DNA from: a candidate division WWE3 bacterium
Lineage (GTDB): Bacteria; Patescibacteriota; WWE3; 2-01-FULL-39-13
Assembly (NCBI GenBank): GCA_027002375.1
Contig: JALWZX010000040.1
Coordinates: forward strand, 1 to 18,007
Length of the DNA stretch: 18,007 nt
Direction: 5' to 3'
Shown here: positions 1 through 7,337 of the stretch, one piece after another
How positions within the stretch are numbered: position 1 is the first letter of the stretch
How the letters are laid out: each line of letters opens with the position of its first letter
Translations under genes and position numbers: made by a program
The notes under the pieces: generated by a model
What the model was told of the DNA's origin: nothing
The model's database searches: none
The model's input: the letters and a program-made list of their open reading frames with translations, nothing else

Positions 1-1
1 A

Positions 2-109
2 CCTGCAGAAGCTATGGAGGAAGAGGTAAACAAATATAAATTCAGAAGATATCAAAAGCAGAAGGAATTAGTTGTTGCTGATTTTGCTGGGTGGGGCACT
101 TCGACCTAG
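2..109 (+). CDS. C-terminal end of an unidentified protein (5'-truncated by window edge)
   Basis: An open frame enters from the left edge and runs 35 codons to a TAG at 107-109. The fragment is charged and probably helical at first (acidic EEE, then a Lys/Arg/Gln-rich stretch) and ends in DFAGWGTST. The codons resemble those of the other genes in the window (GAA, AAA, AGA, GTT), which supports it as coding. It is the only + strand gene here apart from the penicillin-binding protein. The fragment is too short to assign a family, and I do not recognise it. A hairpin about 70 bases downstream could end its transcript. Confidence 0.5.
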   Translation, partial: PAEAMEEEVNKYKFRRYQKQKELVVADFAGWGTST

Positions 110-179
110 AATGTACCTGTTATCTCTTTCCCCACGCAAAAATCCTATAGCAAACGTCAATAATTGTCAAGAATAGAAT

Positions 180-203
180 AAAGATACAAATATTAGTATC
201 TTT
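180..203 (+). terminator. Perfect 8-bp hairpin, possible terminator of the gene ending at 109
   Basis: AAAGATAC and GTATCTTT form a perfect 8-bp inverted repeat around an 8-base loop. The 3' arm ends in TTT followed by GTGTGT, so the U-tract is poor. The rest of 110-388 shows no open frame of note and no RNA gene that I recognise. Confidence 0.3.
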
Positions 204-284
204 GTGTGTAATATTATCTATTGAGCATCCGATTGAATCCGGGAGCTTCCCATATTTGTGTTGTATGAAAATCTAATGGTTAAA

Positions 285-303
285 ATTCAGCCCTCACCTG
301 AAT
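285..303 (-). terminator. Possible terminator downstream of the LCP gene
   Basis: Read on the - strand, ATTCAG and CTGAAT form a 6-bp stem with a 7-base loop, and the 3' arm runs into TTTT. It lies about 90 bases after the stop of the LCP gene. The stem is short and only moderately stable. Confidence 0.35.
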
Positions 304-388
304 AAAAATGCTTTTAATTGCATAGTGATACGTTTATGAATCATTTATTGCTGTATAACTTAGTTGTAATTAAAGAGTGCGATTAACA

Positions 389-1477
389 CTATTCCATCAA
401 CCCTTCAATCTCTTTATGTATAGGCTCATAAGTACCACCTTTAGGTATTAATGTCCATGCCCCACCATAATTAGCCCTATTTGCAGGAACTACCAAAAAG
501 TTACTTGTATCTAAACTTAATTGTTTAACTGTAATATCCCCGTAATGCTTCATGACCTCGAACAGTACTTCTGTATCAGCTAAAGTTAAATCTGTATATA
601 CTTTTTGCGTTGCTAAATCATATAAAACTTTAGCAGTTTTTGGATTAAATAGGTTATCTGGTTTAAAAAAGTCTTTAACTACGGCTTTCATTACTAATTG
701 CTGACGAGTACCTCTCGCATAGTCGCTACCTTCACCGTTCGTGCCCTTACGTGACCGCGCATATTCCAATGCGGTTTCTCCATCCATTGTTTGAGTACCA
801 GGTTTGAATTCCACAGTTTTTGTATCATTCTTGCCGGCTCTATCGTTTGGGTATGATGTATCGACAAATCCACGTGGCACGTTTATTGTAACCCCACCTA
901 CTGCGTCAACAGCCCATACAAACGCATCAAAATCAACTCTGATAATTCTATCAGGTCTTTGTCCAGTTACTTTTTCAATTTCATCACGCATTGCTTCAGG
1001 GCCTTTCAAATTGTAAACAGCATTAATTTTATATGCATCTGCCCACACATCTCTTGGTATATGCGTTACAACTGCAGTACTTCTATCTGGCGACAACGTT
1101 AAGAGTTGAATCACATCTGTTCTCCAATGCTTTTGCTGACCGTATCGCCTATCAATTCCCAATATTAATATATTAAATGGTTTAGATTTGTCACTAGGGT
1201 CTGATGATTGTGAGCTCTCATTTAAGGCTTTTTGCTCATCACTTTTATTTTTTAATTTTGCCTTTGCTAATTCATCGGCATTTGCTATATCAATGCCGTC
1301 GTAATCAACATATTTGTCATCAGCCCTTGCTTCTGCTACGTTTTTTTTATTATCCTTTATCGATTGGGAATTTTTAGATTTAATTACTGTTTCGGTGTTT
1401 ACGTATTTATATACACCGAAAGTCCCGGCTCCTAGGAGCAATAGAAATGTTAAGATTACAAAAATTTTGGCAGGCAT
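389..1477 (-). CDS. LytR-CpsA-Psr (LCP) family cell-wall glycopolymer transferase
   Basis: LCP enzymes sit on the outer face of the membrane and transfer glycopolymers from a polyprenyl-phosphate carrier to peptidoglycan or another wall acceptor. The 362-residue protein has an N-terminal membrane anchor (residues 4-22), a charged low-complexity linker (about 30-98) and a full LCP domain (about 100-345). The hallmark residues are present: LGIDR (106-110), RTD (119-121), HIPRD (139-143), INAVY (151-155), VDAVGGV (190-196), MDGETALEYARSR (231-243) and the R..RQQ cluster near 256-260. These Arg/Asp residues bind the pyrophosphate and metal in characterised homologues. The ATG at 1477 is preceded by an extended -10 box and no Shine-Dalgarno, so the mRNA is probably nearly leaderless. 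tRNA-Tyr lies 27 bases upstream on the same strand. The polymer transferred is unknown. Confidence 0.93.
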   Translation of the reverse strand: MPAKIFVILTFLLLLGAGTFGVYKYVNTETVIKSKNSQSIKDNKKNVAEARADDKYVDYDGIDIANADELAKAKLKNKSDEQKALNESSQSSDPSDKSKPFNILILGIDRRYGQQKHWRTDVIQLLTLSPDRSTAVVTHIPRDVWADAYKINAVYNLKGPEAMRDEIEKVTGQRPDRIIRVDFDAFVWAVDAVGGVTINVPRGFVDTSYPNDRAGKNDTKTVEFKPGTQTMDGETALEYARSRKGTNGEGSDYARGTRQQLVMKAVVKDFFKPDNLFNPKTAKVLYDLATQKVYTDLTLADTEVLFEVMKHYGDITVKQLSLDTSNFLVVPANRANYGGAWTLIPKGGTYEPIHKEIEGLME

Positions 1478-1489
1478 AATGTTTAGTAG

Positions 1490-1498
1490 ATTATATCA
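1490..1498 (-). promoter_or_regulatory. Extended -10 promoter for the LCP gene
   Basis: On the - strand this reads TGATATAAT, a perfect TGn plus TATAAT. It ends 12 bases before the ATG at 1477, so the predicted start of transcription leaves a leader of only about 6 bases. No -35 box is visible; that position falls inside tRNA-Tyr. Confidence 0.5.
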
Positions 1499-1504
1499 AA
1501 AAAA

Positions 1505-1591
1505 TGGTCCAGGGGGTAGGATTCGAACCTACGTAGGGATAAACCCGTCAGATTTACAGTCTGATGCGATTGACCACTCCGCCACCCCTGG
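1505..1591 (-). tRNA. tRNA-Tyr (anticodon GTA)
   Basis: A class II tRNA of 87 bases with an encoded 3' CCA. The acceptor arms are CCAGGGG and CCCCTGG with discriminator A. The anticodon stem is TCAGA/TCTGA around the loop CTGTAAA, giving GTA. A long variable arm (GGG/CCC) and a T arm (GTAGG, TTCGAAT, CCTAC) follow. A run of seven T begins directly after CCA on the - strand, which could help end the transcript before the LCP gene. Confidence 0.97.
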
Positions 1592-1647
1592 TTGTGTATG
1601 GCAAAACAGCTTTAAAAATTTGTCATAAATTGTTTTGCTAGTTGAAA

Positions 1648-1676
1648 ATTATACATTAAAATTGAACTATTGCCAA
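1648..1676 (-). promoter_or_regulatory. Promoter of tRNA-Tyr (TTGGCA-17-TATAAT)
   Basis: On the - strand a -35 box TTGGCA (1676-1671) is followed by exactly 17 bases and a consensus -10 TATAAT (1653-1648). It faces tRNA-Tyr, whose 5' end is about 50 bases beyond the expected start. The leader contains an 8-bp inverted repeat (GCAAAACA at 1601-1608 and TGTTTTGC at 1631-1638). Confidence 0.6.
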
Positions 1677-1708
1677 AGATTAAAATGACGCTAATTTAAT
1701 AGTATTTT

Positions 1709-1737
1709 TTGCCACTTCACTTCGCTAGTAATATTAA
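1709..1737 (+). promoter_or_regulatory. Possible upstream promoter for the penicillin-binding protein gene
   Basis: TTGCCA (1709-1714), 17 bases, then TATTAA (1732-1737), on the + strand and facing the gene at 1791. It competes with the extended -10 box at 1769-1777. The gap between the tRNA promoter and this one is a divergent promoter region. Confidence 0.3.
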
Positions 1738-1768
1738 CTATTATAGATTAGCAAAATTATGATTTAGT

Positions 1769-1777
1769 TGATATTAT
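1769..1777 (+). promoter_or_regulatory. Extended -10 promoter close to the PBP1A start
   Basis: TGATATTAT (TGn plus TATTAT) ends 13 bases before the ATG at 1791, giving a predicted leader of about 7 bases. No good -35 box is seen at the right distance. Confidence 0.4.
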
Positions 1778-1790
1778 TAAATTAGAATTT

Positions 1791-4100
1791 ATGGCAAATA
1801 AAGTTATACACCGAGCAATAAAAGTTAAGAAATTACCAAATAAAAGAAAAACCACTGTTGGCGAAAAACTTCTTTACCTTTTAGCCGTTTTATCTGGTTT
1901 GGGAACCTTAGCCGTTTTATTTGGTGCTATTGCAATTATTGTCGTTTTTACAGTATTTTCTAGTACACTACCCTCACCTACTAGACTTACACATAGAAAT
2001 ATAGCTCAGTCAACCAAAATATACGATAGAAATGATACTCTTTTGTATTCTGTTTACGACGAGAAAAATAGAACTTTAGTTAAAATAGATGAGGTATCGC
2101 CTTATGTTTTACAGGCAACTTTGGCAGCAGAAGATGCTGACTTCTATAAACACGAAGGAATTGACCCTTTTGGTATTGCTAGAAGTATTTATAAGACTGC
2201 ACTTGGTAAAGGAAAACAAGGTGGTTCAACAATTACACAGCAGGTTGCTAAAAATGCGCTTTTAACATCAGAGAGAACTGTAAAAAGAAAAATTAAGGAT
2301 ATGGTATTAGCTCTTCAAATAGAAAAGGCATATTCTAAAGATGAAATATTGCAGATGTATGTTAATGAAGTTCCTTATGGCGGTGCTACATGGGGTATAG
2401 AAGCAGCATCTAAAACATATTTTAATAAGAAAGCTAAAGATTTAACTTTGGCTGAAGCCGCGTTGCTAGCAGGCTTGCCACAGGCACCAACTAGATATTC
2501 CCCATTCAACAACCCAGATGTAGCAAAAGAGAGACAGAAACATGTTTTATGGTTAATGAGAAATAGAGGTTGGATAGATCGAGACGGTCAGCATAAATAC
2601 CTATCAGAAGAAGAATATCAGCAAGCATTAAATGAACCACTTACTTATGCTAAATTTAGGGGAACTATAAGAGCTCCACATTTTGTAATGTATGTACTAG
2701 CACAGCTTAGAGAAAAATATGGTAATGATATGGTTGATAATGGCGGGTTGATTGTGAAGACATCATTAGATTTGCCATTACAAGAAGAATATCAAAAATA
2801 TATTGCAGACGAAGTAGCAAATGCAGATAAGAAAAAATATGGTTTTACAAATGCTGGTCTTGTAGCTTTAGATCCTAAAACTGGTCAAATTTTAGCAATG
2901 GTTGGTTCTAAAGATTATTTTGCAGATGATATTGATGGTCAATTTAACGTGACAACAGGTTTAAGACAGCCTGGTTCAACATTAAAGCCTATTACTTATT
3001 TGACAGGTTTTACAAAGGGGTATACAGCATCAACAGTACTTTTTGATGTTCCTACTGAATTTAAAACTGGTTCAGCAGGGCAAAAACCATATAAGCCCAA
3101 AAATTATGGTGGTTGGGGTTTCAGAGGTCCGTTGCAGGTTAGATATGCTTTGCAAAACTCAGTTAATGTAACAGCAGTAAAAATGTTAGATTTAGTCGGA
3201 ATTCAAAACATGGTTAATTTAGCCAATGATTTGGGTGTAAAATCATTGAAATATGACCCCTCAAAGATTGGTTTATCAATTACACTAGGGGGTGGTGAAG
3301 TTAGGCTTTTAGATTTGGTACATGGATATGCTTCACTTGCAGCCAAAGGACAATATAGAGATCTTGTTCCGATTCTTGAAGTAAAAACTTCTGATGGCAA
3401 AGTTTTAGACAAACAATATAACAATGATGGTAGACAGGTTGTTGATAATAAACTTGTTTGGATTTTGACAAATGTTTTATCTGATAATCAAGCGCGAGCC
3501 GCAGCGTTCGGTACAAGATCTCAACTTTATATTCCTAATAATAAAGTTGCAGTCAAAACAGGTACATCAAACGATCTTAAAGACAATTGGACAGTTGGAT
3601 TTACACCTGATATAGCAATAGGTGTTTGGGTTGGTAATAATGATGGTAAACCGATGAACTCTAGAGTAACTTCAGGATTAACAGGTGCTTCTACAATTTG
3701 GAATAAGGCTATGACTTCATGGGTAAAAGAGCATCCGAATAAAGAATTCCCACGACCAGACGGTATTGTAGATGAATGGGTTGGATCGTTATCTGGTATG
3801 GTTCCTTATGAGGACAAAGAAGAAAGGCGCATTGAATATTTCGTGAAAGGTACTGAGCCAAAAGCGAAATCACCATGGTTTAAGCGTGTAAAGGTTTGTA
3901 AGCACGGTAAAATTAAAGATAAATTATATATTGAATACAAAGCTCAAAAAGAAGAATGGCAACCATATCTAGAGAGTTGGATCAAGAATAAATACAAAGA
4001 TGATGAAGATCAACTGTATAAATATATGGGGCCAGACTATGAAAAAGAACACAACCCTGATAAGTTCGATTTAGATGACTGTGAAGATGACGATGATTAG
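1791..4100 (+). CDS. Class A penicillin-binding protein (bifunctional transglycosylase/transpeptidase)
   Basis: This membrane-anchored enzyme polymerises lipid II into glycan strands and crosslinks the stem peptides. The 769 residues give a basic cytoplasmic tail (1-25), one membrane helix (about 27-56), a GT51 glycosyltransferase domain (about 75-260) and a transpeptidase domain (about 340-645). The GT51 catalytic Glu is E114 in AAEDADFYKHEG, followed by GGSTITQQ (144-151) and the MYVNEVPYG region (189-197). The transpeptidase motifs are all intact: STLK with nucleophile S396 and K399, SVN (457-459) and KTGTS (589-593). A charged tail of about 110 residues follows, containing Cys703 and Cys764 and ending in a run of Asp. 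No Shine-Dalgarno precedes the ATG. The gene is divergent from tRNA-Tyr and the LCP gene, which fits a shared role in wall assembly, and convergent with pheT. Confidence 0.95.
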   Translation: MANKVIHRAIKVKKLPNKRKTTVGEKLLYLLAVLSGLGTLAVLFGAIAIIVVFTVFSSTLPSPTRLTHRNIAQSTKIYDRNDTLLYSVYDEKNRTLVKIDEVSPYVLQATLAAEDADFYKHEGIDPFGIARSIYKTALGKGKQGGSTITQQVAKNALLTSERTVKRKIKDMVLALQIEKAYSKDEILQMYVNEVPYGGATWGIEAASKTYFNKKAKDLTLAEAALLAGLPQAPTRYSPFNNPDVAKERQKHVLWLMRNRGWIDRDGQHKYLSEEEYQQALNEPLTYAKFRGTIRAPHFVMYVLAQLREKYGNDMVDNGGLIVKTSLDLPLQEEYQKYIADEVANADKKKYGFTNAGLVALDPKTGQILAMVGSKDYFADDIDGQFNVTTGLRQPGSTLKPITYLTGFTKGYTASTVLFDVPTEFKTGSAGQKPYKPKNYGGWGFRGPLQVRYALQNSVNVTAVKMLDLVGIQNMVNLANDLGVKSLKYDPSKIGLSITLGGGEVRLLDLVHGYASLAAKGQYRDLVPILEVKTSDGKVLDKQYNNDGRQVVDNKLVWILTNVLSDNQARAAAFGTRSQLYIPNNKVAVKTGTSNDLKDNWTVGFTPDIAIGVWVGNNDGKPMNSRVTSGLTGASTIWNKAMTSWVKEHPNKEFPRPDGIVDEWVGSLSGMVPYEDKEERRIEYFVKGTEPKAKSPWFKRVKVCKHGKIKDKLYIEYKAQKEEWQPYLESWIKNKYKDDEDQLYKYMGPDYEKEHNPDKFDLDDCEDDDD

Positions 4101-4111
4101 GTTTTTGACTT

Positions 4112-4133
4112 AATCAATACAAAATCAATACAA
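4112..4133. repeat. Two tandem copies of an 11-base unit
   Basis: AATCAATACAA occurs twice head to tail in the 64-base gap between the convergent PBP1A and pheT genes. No clear terminator hairpin is visible there. Confidence 0.5.
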
Positions 4134-4164
4134 ATTTAATGTTGAAATTTCCTTTAGCTTTAGG

Positions 4165-6126
4165 TTAACTTCTCAATACAATGTTTTTCTTTTTCAAATC
4201 GTTAAGCATACTTGCTTTTATATTATCAACGAGTTCTTGTGTTAATTTATAGTTTTCATCTTCAAATGTGATTTTAAAGGTAACTGATTTTTTATCGTTT
4301 TCTATTTGTTCGCCCTCATAAGTATCTGTGATTTCCACATAAGAGACATAATCACTATTTTCTAAGATCTCAACGACTTCACTTACTTTTTGTGTTTTTT
4401 TCATCACTAGCGCAAGTTCTTCAATAATTCTTTGTGGAATTCGTGTCTTTATACGATATTTAGGAATATCTAATATGTTTATAAGCGGTGCTATATTTTC
4501 AATGTAAAAGACATAACCATTGTCAAACAATTCTGCGATTTTTGAATTGTCGTAATAGTAGTCAAGATGATCAGCTTTTTCTTTTATTTTCAGATGTTGC
4601 TTATTATCTAAGTTTAACTGTGCCAATATTGAAAGAAAATCTGCTTTTACTTTTTCAAAACTATATTCATTGTACAAGGTGGCAATTTGCTCTTCCTCAG
4701 TATATTTACCTTTTTTTGCCTCGTTATATACTTTACCAATTTCAAATACAGCAACTTTGTTAATATTTGATTTTTTATGGTTTTCAATTACATCGACTAG
4801 AGTTTCCCTTAAATCTGTACGTAGTGCACTTAATTCTTTATTTAAAGGGTTTTCAATTTGTATTTGCTTTTCTTTATCTGTATACGTTACAAAAGGCATT
4901 GTGATATATTCATTTAGGCCTAACTGAGTAAGCATATCTCTAAATTTGTCGTGCAGTTGAATCCTAATTGGTGTAGCGTAATCGGTTGGTGCAGATGATA
5001 TTGGTTGTAACGGTATCTTATCATATCCCCAAAGACGTAATACTTCTTCAACCAAATCGGCTTCATAATGTATATCTGTTCTATAGCTTGGAACTTTAAT
5101 TTGAAGTTGAGTGCCAATTCCTATAGCCTCTTTTTGTTCAATTATTTCAAATTCTAACCTTTCTAGTAAATTTATTATTGTGTCTTTATCTATATCAACA
5201 CCACCTATTCGTTGTATCTCATTTGTATTAAAATCAATTATGATTGGTGTATATTTTTCTTTGTAATAATCTTCTATGCCTACAATTTCAGCCTCACAAA
5301 GATCTTCGACAAGGTATAATGCTCGCTTAATTGCAGTTTCTACAATTTCAGGATTTAAAAACTTTTCGTGTCTTGTTGATGCATCCGTTCTGATAGAATG
5401 CCTTATAGAAGTGCGTCTAATGAATGCTTGCTGATATGTTGCAGATTCTAGAATTACATGAGACGTTTTATTATCTATTCCTGAATTAGAACTACCAATT
5501 ACACCTGCAATAGCTACTGGTTTTTTACTGTCAGTCACGACTAAATCTTCGTTTGTTAAATTAATTTCGGTTCCTTGCCATGTTATAAATTTTTCCCCTT
5601 GTTTAGCACGTCGCAATGTAAGAACTGGGTCAGCTACATCTTTCTCTAGCTTTCGGTAATCTAAAGCGTGAAGTGGTGTTCCATACTCTAACATTACATA
5701 ATTAGTTATATCTACAAGATTATTTATTGGTGAAATTCCATATGCTTCTAAATCTTTCTTTAACCAATCAGGTGATTCTTTTATTTTCACATTTTTTAAC
5801 TCAACAGTGCAAAATCTCTTTACAATATCTTCTGCTGTTACTTGTAAATTTTTATTTGGTTCACCCCATTCTACTTCAATATTTTCTTTTTGTGGTGGAA
5901 GTTTCACCTTTTTATCAATATAAGCTGCATATTCTCTTGCAATACCAATTACAGAATAACTATCAGGTCTATTTTGTCGTGTTTCTAAGTCTATTACCTT
6001 TTGACCGGCCATTTCTTCTATTGGTCCATCTTGCATGAATTCTAATTTGGTCATTATGTCACCAAATTCCTCGGGTGTATGCTCTAGTTTTATATATTTT
6101 TGTAACCAGTCTATTGGTATTCTCAT
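4165..6126 (-). CDS. pheT: Phenylalanine-tRNA ligase beta subunit, short form without the OB-fold domain
   Basis: The beta subunit of the (alpha-beta)2 enzyme that charges tRNA-Phe. The protein has 653 residues against about 795 in E. coli. The N-terminal segment (1-38) passes straight into IDLETRQNRPDSYSVIGIAR (45-64), so the roughly 110-residue EMAPII-like OB-fold normally inserted here is missing. The B3/B4 editing domain (about 105-275, with LVDITNYVMLEYGTPLHA at 137-154), the B5 domain (about 295-372), the core synthetase-like domain (about 385-565) and the C-terminal anticodon-binding FDX-ACB domain (about 567-653) follow in normal order. It is last in the thrS-pheT block, 68 bases after pheS. 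No Shine-Dalgarno precedes the ATG at 6126. The frame is open throughout, so the missing domain is a clean absence rather than damage. Confidence 0.96.
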   Translation of the reverse strand: MRIPIDWLQKYIKLEHTPEEFGDIMTKLEFMQDGPIEEMAGQKVIDLETRQNRPDSYSVIGIAREYAAYIDKKVKLPPQKENIEVEWGEPNKNLQVTAEDIVKRFCTVELKNVKIKESPDWLKKDLEAYGISPINNLVDITNYVMLEYGTPLHALDYRKLEKDVADPVLTLRRAKQGEKFITWQGTEINLTNEDLVVTDSKKPVAIAGVIGSSNSGIDNKTSHVILESATYQQAFIRRTSIRHSIRTDASTRHEKFLNPEIVETAIKRALYLVEDLCEAEIVGIEDYYKEKYTPIIIDFNTNEIQRIGGVDIDKDTIINLLERLEFEIIEQKEAIGIGTQLQIKVPSYRTDIHYEADLVEEVLRLWGYDKIPLQPISSAPTDYATPIRIQLHDKFRDMLTQLGLNEYITMPFVTYTDKEKQIQIENPLNKELSALRTDLRETLVDVIENHKKSNINKVAVFEIGKVYNEAKKGKYTEEEQIATLYNEYSFEKVKADFLSILAQLNLDNKQHLKIKEKADHLDYYYDNSKIAELFDNGYVFYIENIAPLINILDIPKYRIKTRIPQRIIEELALVMKKTQKVSEVVEILENSDYVSYVEITDTYEGEQIENDKKSVTFKITFEDENYKLTQELVDNIKASMLNDLKKKNIVLRS

Positions 6127-6142
6127 TTTAATTTGTTATTAT

Positions 6143-6167
6143 GTGGAATTCATTTGCTGACTTCCAC
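6143..6167 (-). other. Hairpin in the pheS-pheT gap
   Basis: On the - strand GTGGAA pairs with TTCCAC, continues through a single G-A mismatch into TCA/TGA, and closes a GCAAA loop. It lies 16 bases before the pheT ATG and has no T-tract, so it could affect mRNA stability or pheT initiation rather than end transcription. Confidence 0.3.
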
Positions 6168-6194
6168 TAATCAATTAATTATTTACTTACTCAT

Positions 6195-7199
6195 TTACTC
6201 ATATCTAATGCCACCATTCATTAATGTTCTAATATCATCAATACCAAATCTTGCCATTACCACCCTATCTAGCCCCCAACCAAAAGCGAAGCCGGAATAT
6301 TCTTTAGGGTCAATACCAGCTTTTTCTAATGTAGTCGGGTGAATCATGCCACCACCAGCAATTTCTATCCATCCCCTGTTCTTACATACCTCGCAACCTT
6401 TACCATCGCAAAATGTACATTGAATGTCAGGACTAAGTCCAGGTTCAACTTCTGGATAATACTTTGCTCTGAATCTAATTTTTGTGTTTTCGCCTAGTAT
6501 AAATTTTAACGCCTTCGTAAAAATCCATTTTAGATTGCCCATTGTCACATTTTTATCAACATATACACCTTGAAATTGGTAAAAAACTGCACTATTTGTT
6601 CTATTAATAGTTTCATTTCTAAAAGCTTTGCCACCAGCAACAAATCTAATTGGTGGGTTATATTGCTCTAATACTCGAGCTTCAATACTAGAAGTTTGTG
6701 TTCTTAAGAGTACATCTGGTTCCATTATATATAAAGTATCTTGTAAATCTCTAGCAGGGTGATCTTTAGGAACTCCAAGCATTTCAAAGTTATGATAATC
6801 ATCTTCTATCTCAGGACCGTCAAATACCGAAAATCCATAATAATGAAAGAACTGATATATTTGTTGGAGCACATAATTTAAAGGGTGTAAATGCCCCGTT
6901 TTCGTTTTTTTTACTGGTGTAGTTAGATCAATTTGCGTGGATATTTTATTAGCAGTTTTATTTCTTATGTTTTCGATATCTTCAGCTATGGCACGCTTGA
7001 GTAGATTTATTTCTTTGGCGAACTTTATTTTTTTGTCCTTATCAAGTTTTACGATTTCTTTTAGTAGTGTATTTATTTCACCCTTTTTACCTAGATATTT
7101 TATATATAAAGAATCGGGGTCTAAATCACTTGCCTTCAATTGCTTTTTGTAGATGGAACTTATTCTTTGTAGTTTTTCAGAAATATTTTCCTGTGACAT
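6195..7199 (-). CDS. pheS: Phenylalanine-tRNA ligase alpha subunit
   Basis: The catalytic subunit of PheRS. The 334 residues give an N-terminal coiled coil that contacts tRNA (about 1-85) and a class II catalytic core (about 100-334). The core includes DHPARDLQDTLYI (146-158), motif 2 around FRNETINR (193-200) and motif 3 in GFAFGWGLDR (303-312). A CxxC-x4-CxxC knuckle (C261, C264, C269, C272) sits near the end; a similar Cys pattern is known in some bacterial PheS proteins. Oddities: the usual RTHTS is RTQTS (166-170), and the usual THxxxFHQ is TNSAVFYQ (201-208), so the customary His residues around the active site are replaced. The ATG at 7199 has an extended -10 box 7 bases upstream, so pheST may have its own leaderless transcript besides read-through from rplT. 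Confidence 0.96.
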   Translation of the reverse strand: MSQENISEKLQRISSIYKKQLKASDLDPDSLYIKYLGKKGEINTLLKEIVKLDKDKKIKFAKEINLLKRAIAEDIENIRNKTANKISTQIDLTTPVKKTKTGHLHPLNYVLQQIYQFFHYYGFSVFDGPEIEDDYHNFEMLGVPKDHPARDLQDTLYIMEPDVLLRTQTSSIEARVLEQYNPPIRFVAGGKAFRNETINRTNSAVFYQFQGVYVDKNVTMGNLKWIFTKALKFILGENTKIRFRAKYYPEVEPGLSPDIQCTFCDGKGCEVCKNRGWIEIAGGGMIHPTTLEKAGIDPKEYSGFAFGWGLDRVVMARFGIDDIRTLMNGGIRYE

Positions 7200-7206
7200 T
7201 TTTTAT

Positions 7207-7215
7207 ATTATATCA
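7207..7215 (-). promoter_or_regulatory. Extended -10 promoter for pheS, leaderless
   Basis: TGATATAAT on the - strand, identical to the box in front of the LCP gene, ends 7 bases before the pheS ATG. Transcription would start within a base or two of the A of ATG. No -35 box is seen. Confidence 0.5.
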
Positions 7216-7254
7216 AATATAAAGAAGAGAAGATATTTATTACCGCTAAACTTA

Positions 7255-7277
7255 AAACCACGTACTTTAGTGCGTGG
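7255..7277 (-). repeat. Palindrome B of a 23-base repeat pair; terminator-like
   Basis: On the - strand CCACG pairs with CGTGG, extended inward by AC/GT, and the 3' arm runs into TTTTAAGTTT, so it could act as a weak terminator before pheS. It matches palindrome A at 18 of 23 positions without gaps and in the same orientation. Confidence 0.5.
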
Positions 7278-7310
7278 ATGTAGTTAATCAATATAGTAAT
7301 TGGCGATAAG

Positions 7311-7337
7311 AAACCATGGGCTCTAGCGCGTGGTTTC
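7311..7337 (-). repeat. Palindrome A of the 23-base repeat pair, overlapping the rplT stop
   Basis: GAAACCA and TGGTTTC form a 7-bp stem on the - strand, beginning inside the rplT TGA. The repeat shared with palindrome B is 7311-7333. Its AAACCACG is also perfectly complementary to CGTGGTTT in palindrome B, so the two hairpins can compete with one long-range pairing. Confidence 0.5.

Noticed and set aside
110..388. A structured RNA gene (GTGGGG at 91-96 with CCCCAC at 130-135; GGGA-GCT-TCCC near 241)
   Set aside because: Only short isolated complementarities are seen; no feature of tmRNA, SRP RNA, RNase P RNA or a riboswitch could be recognised.
1314..1628. A + strand frame of 104 codons over the LCP start and tRNA-Tyr
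   Set aside because: Its second half (GPGGRIRTYVGINPSD...) is the translated antisense of tRNA-Tyr, a well-known artefact, and the first half is the reverse of the LCP gene.
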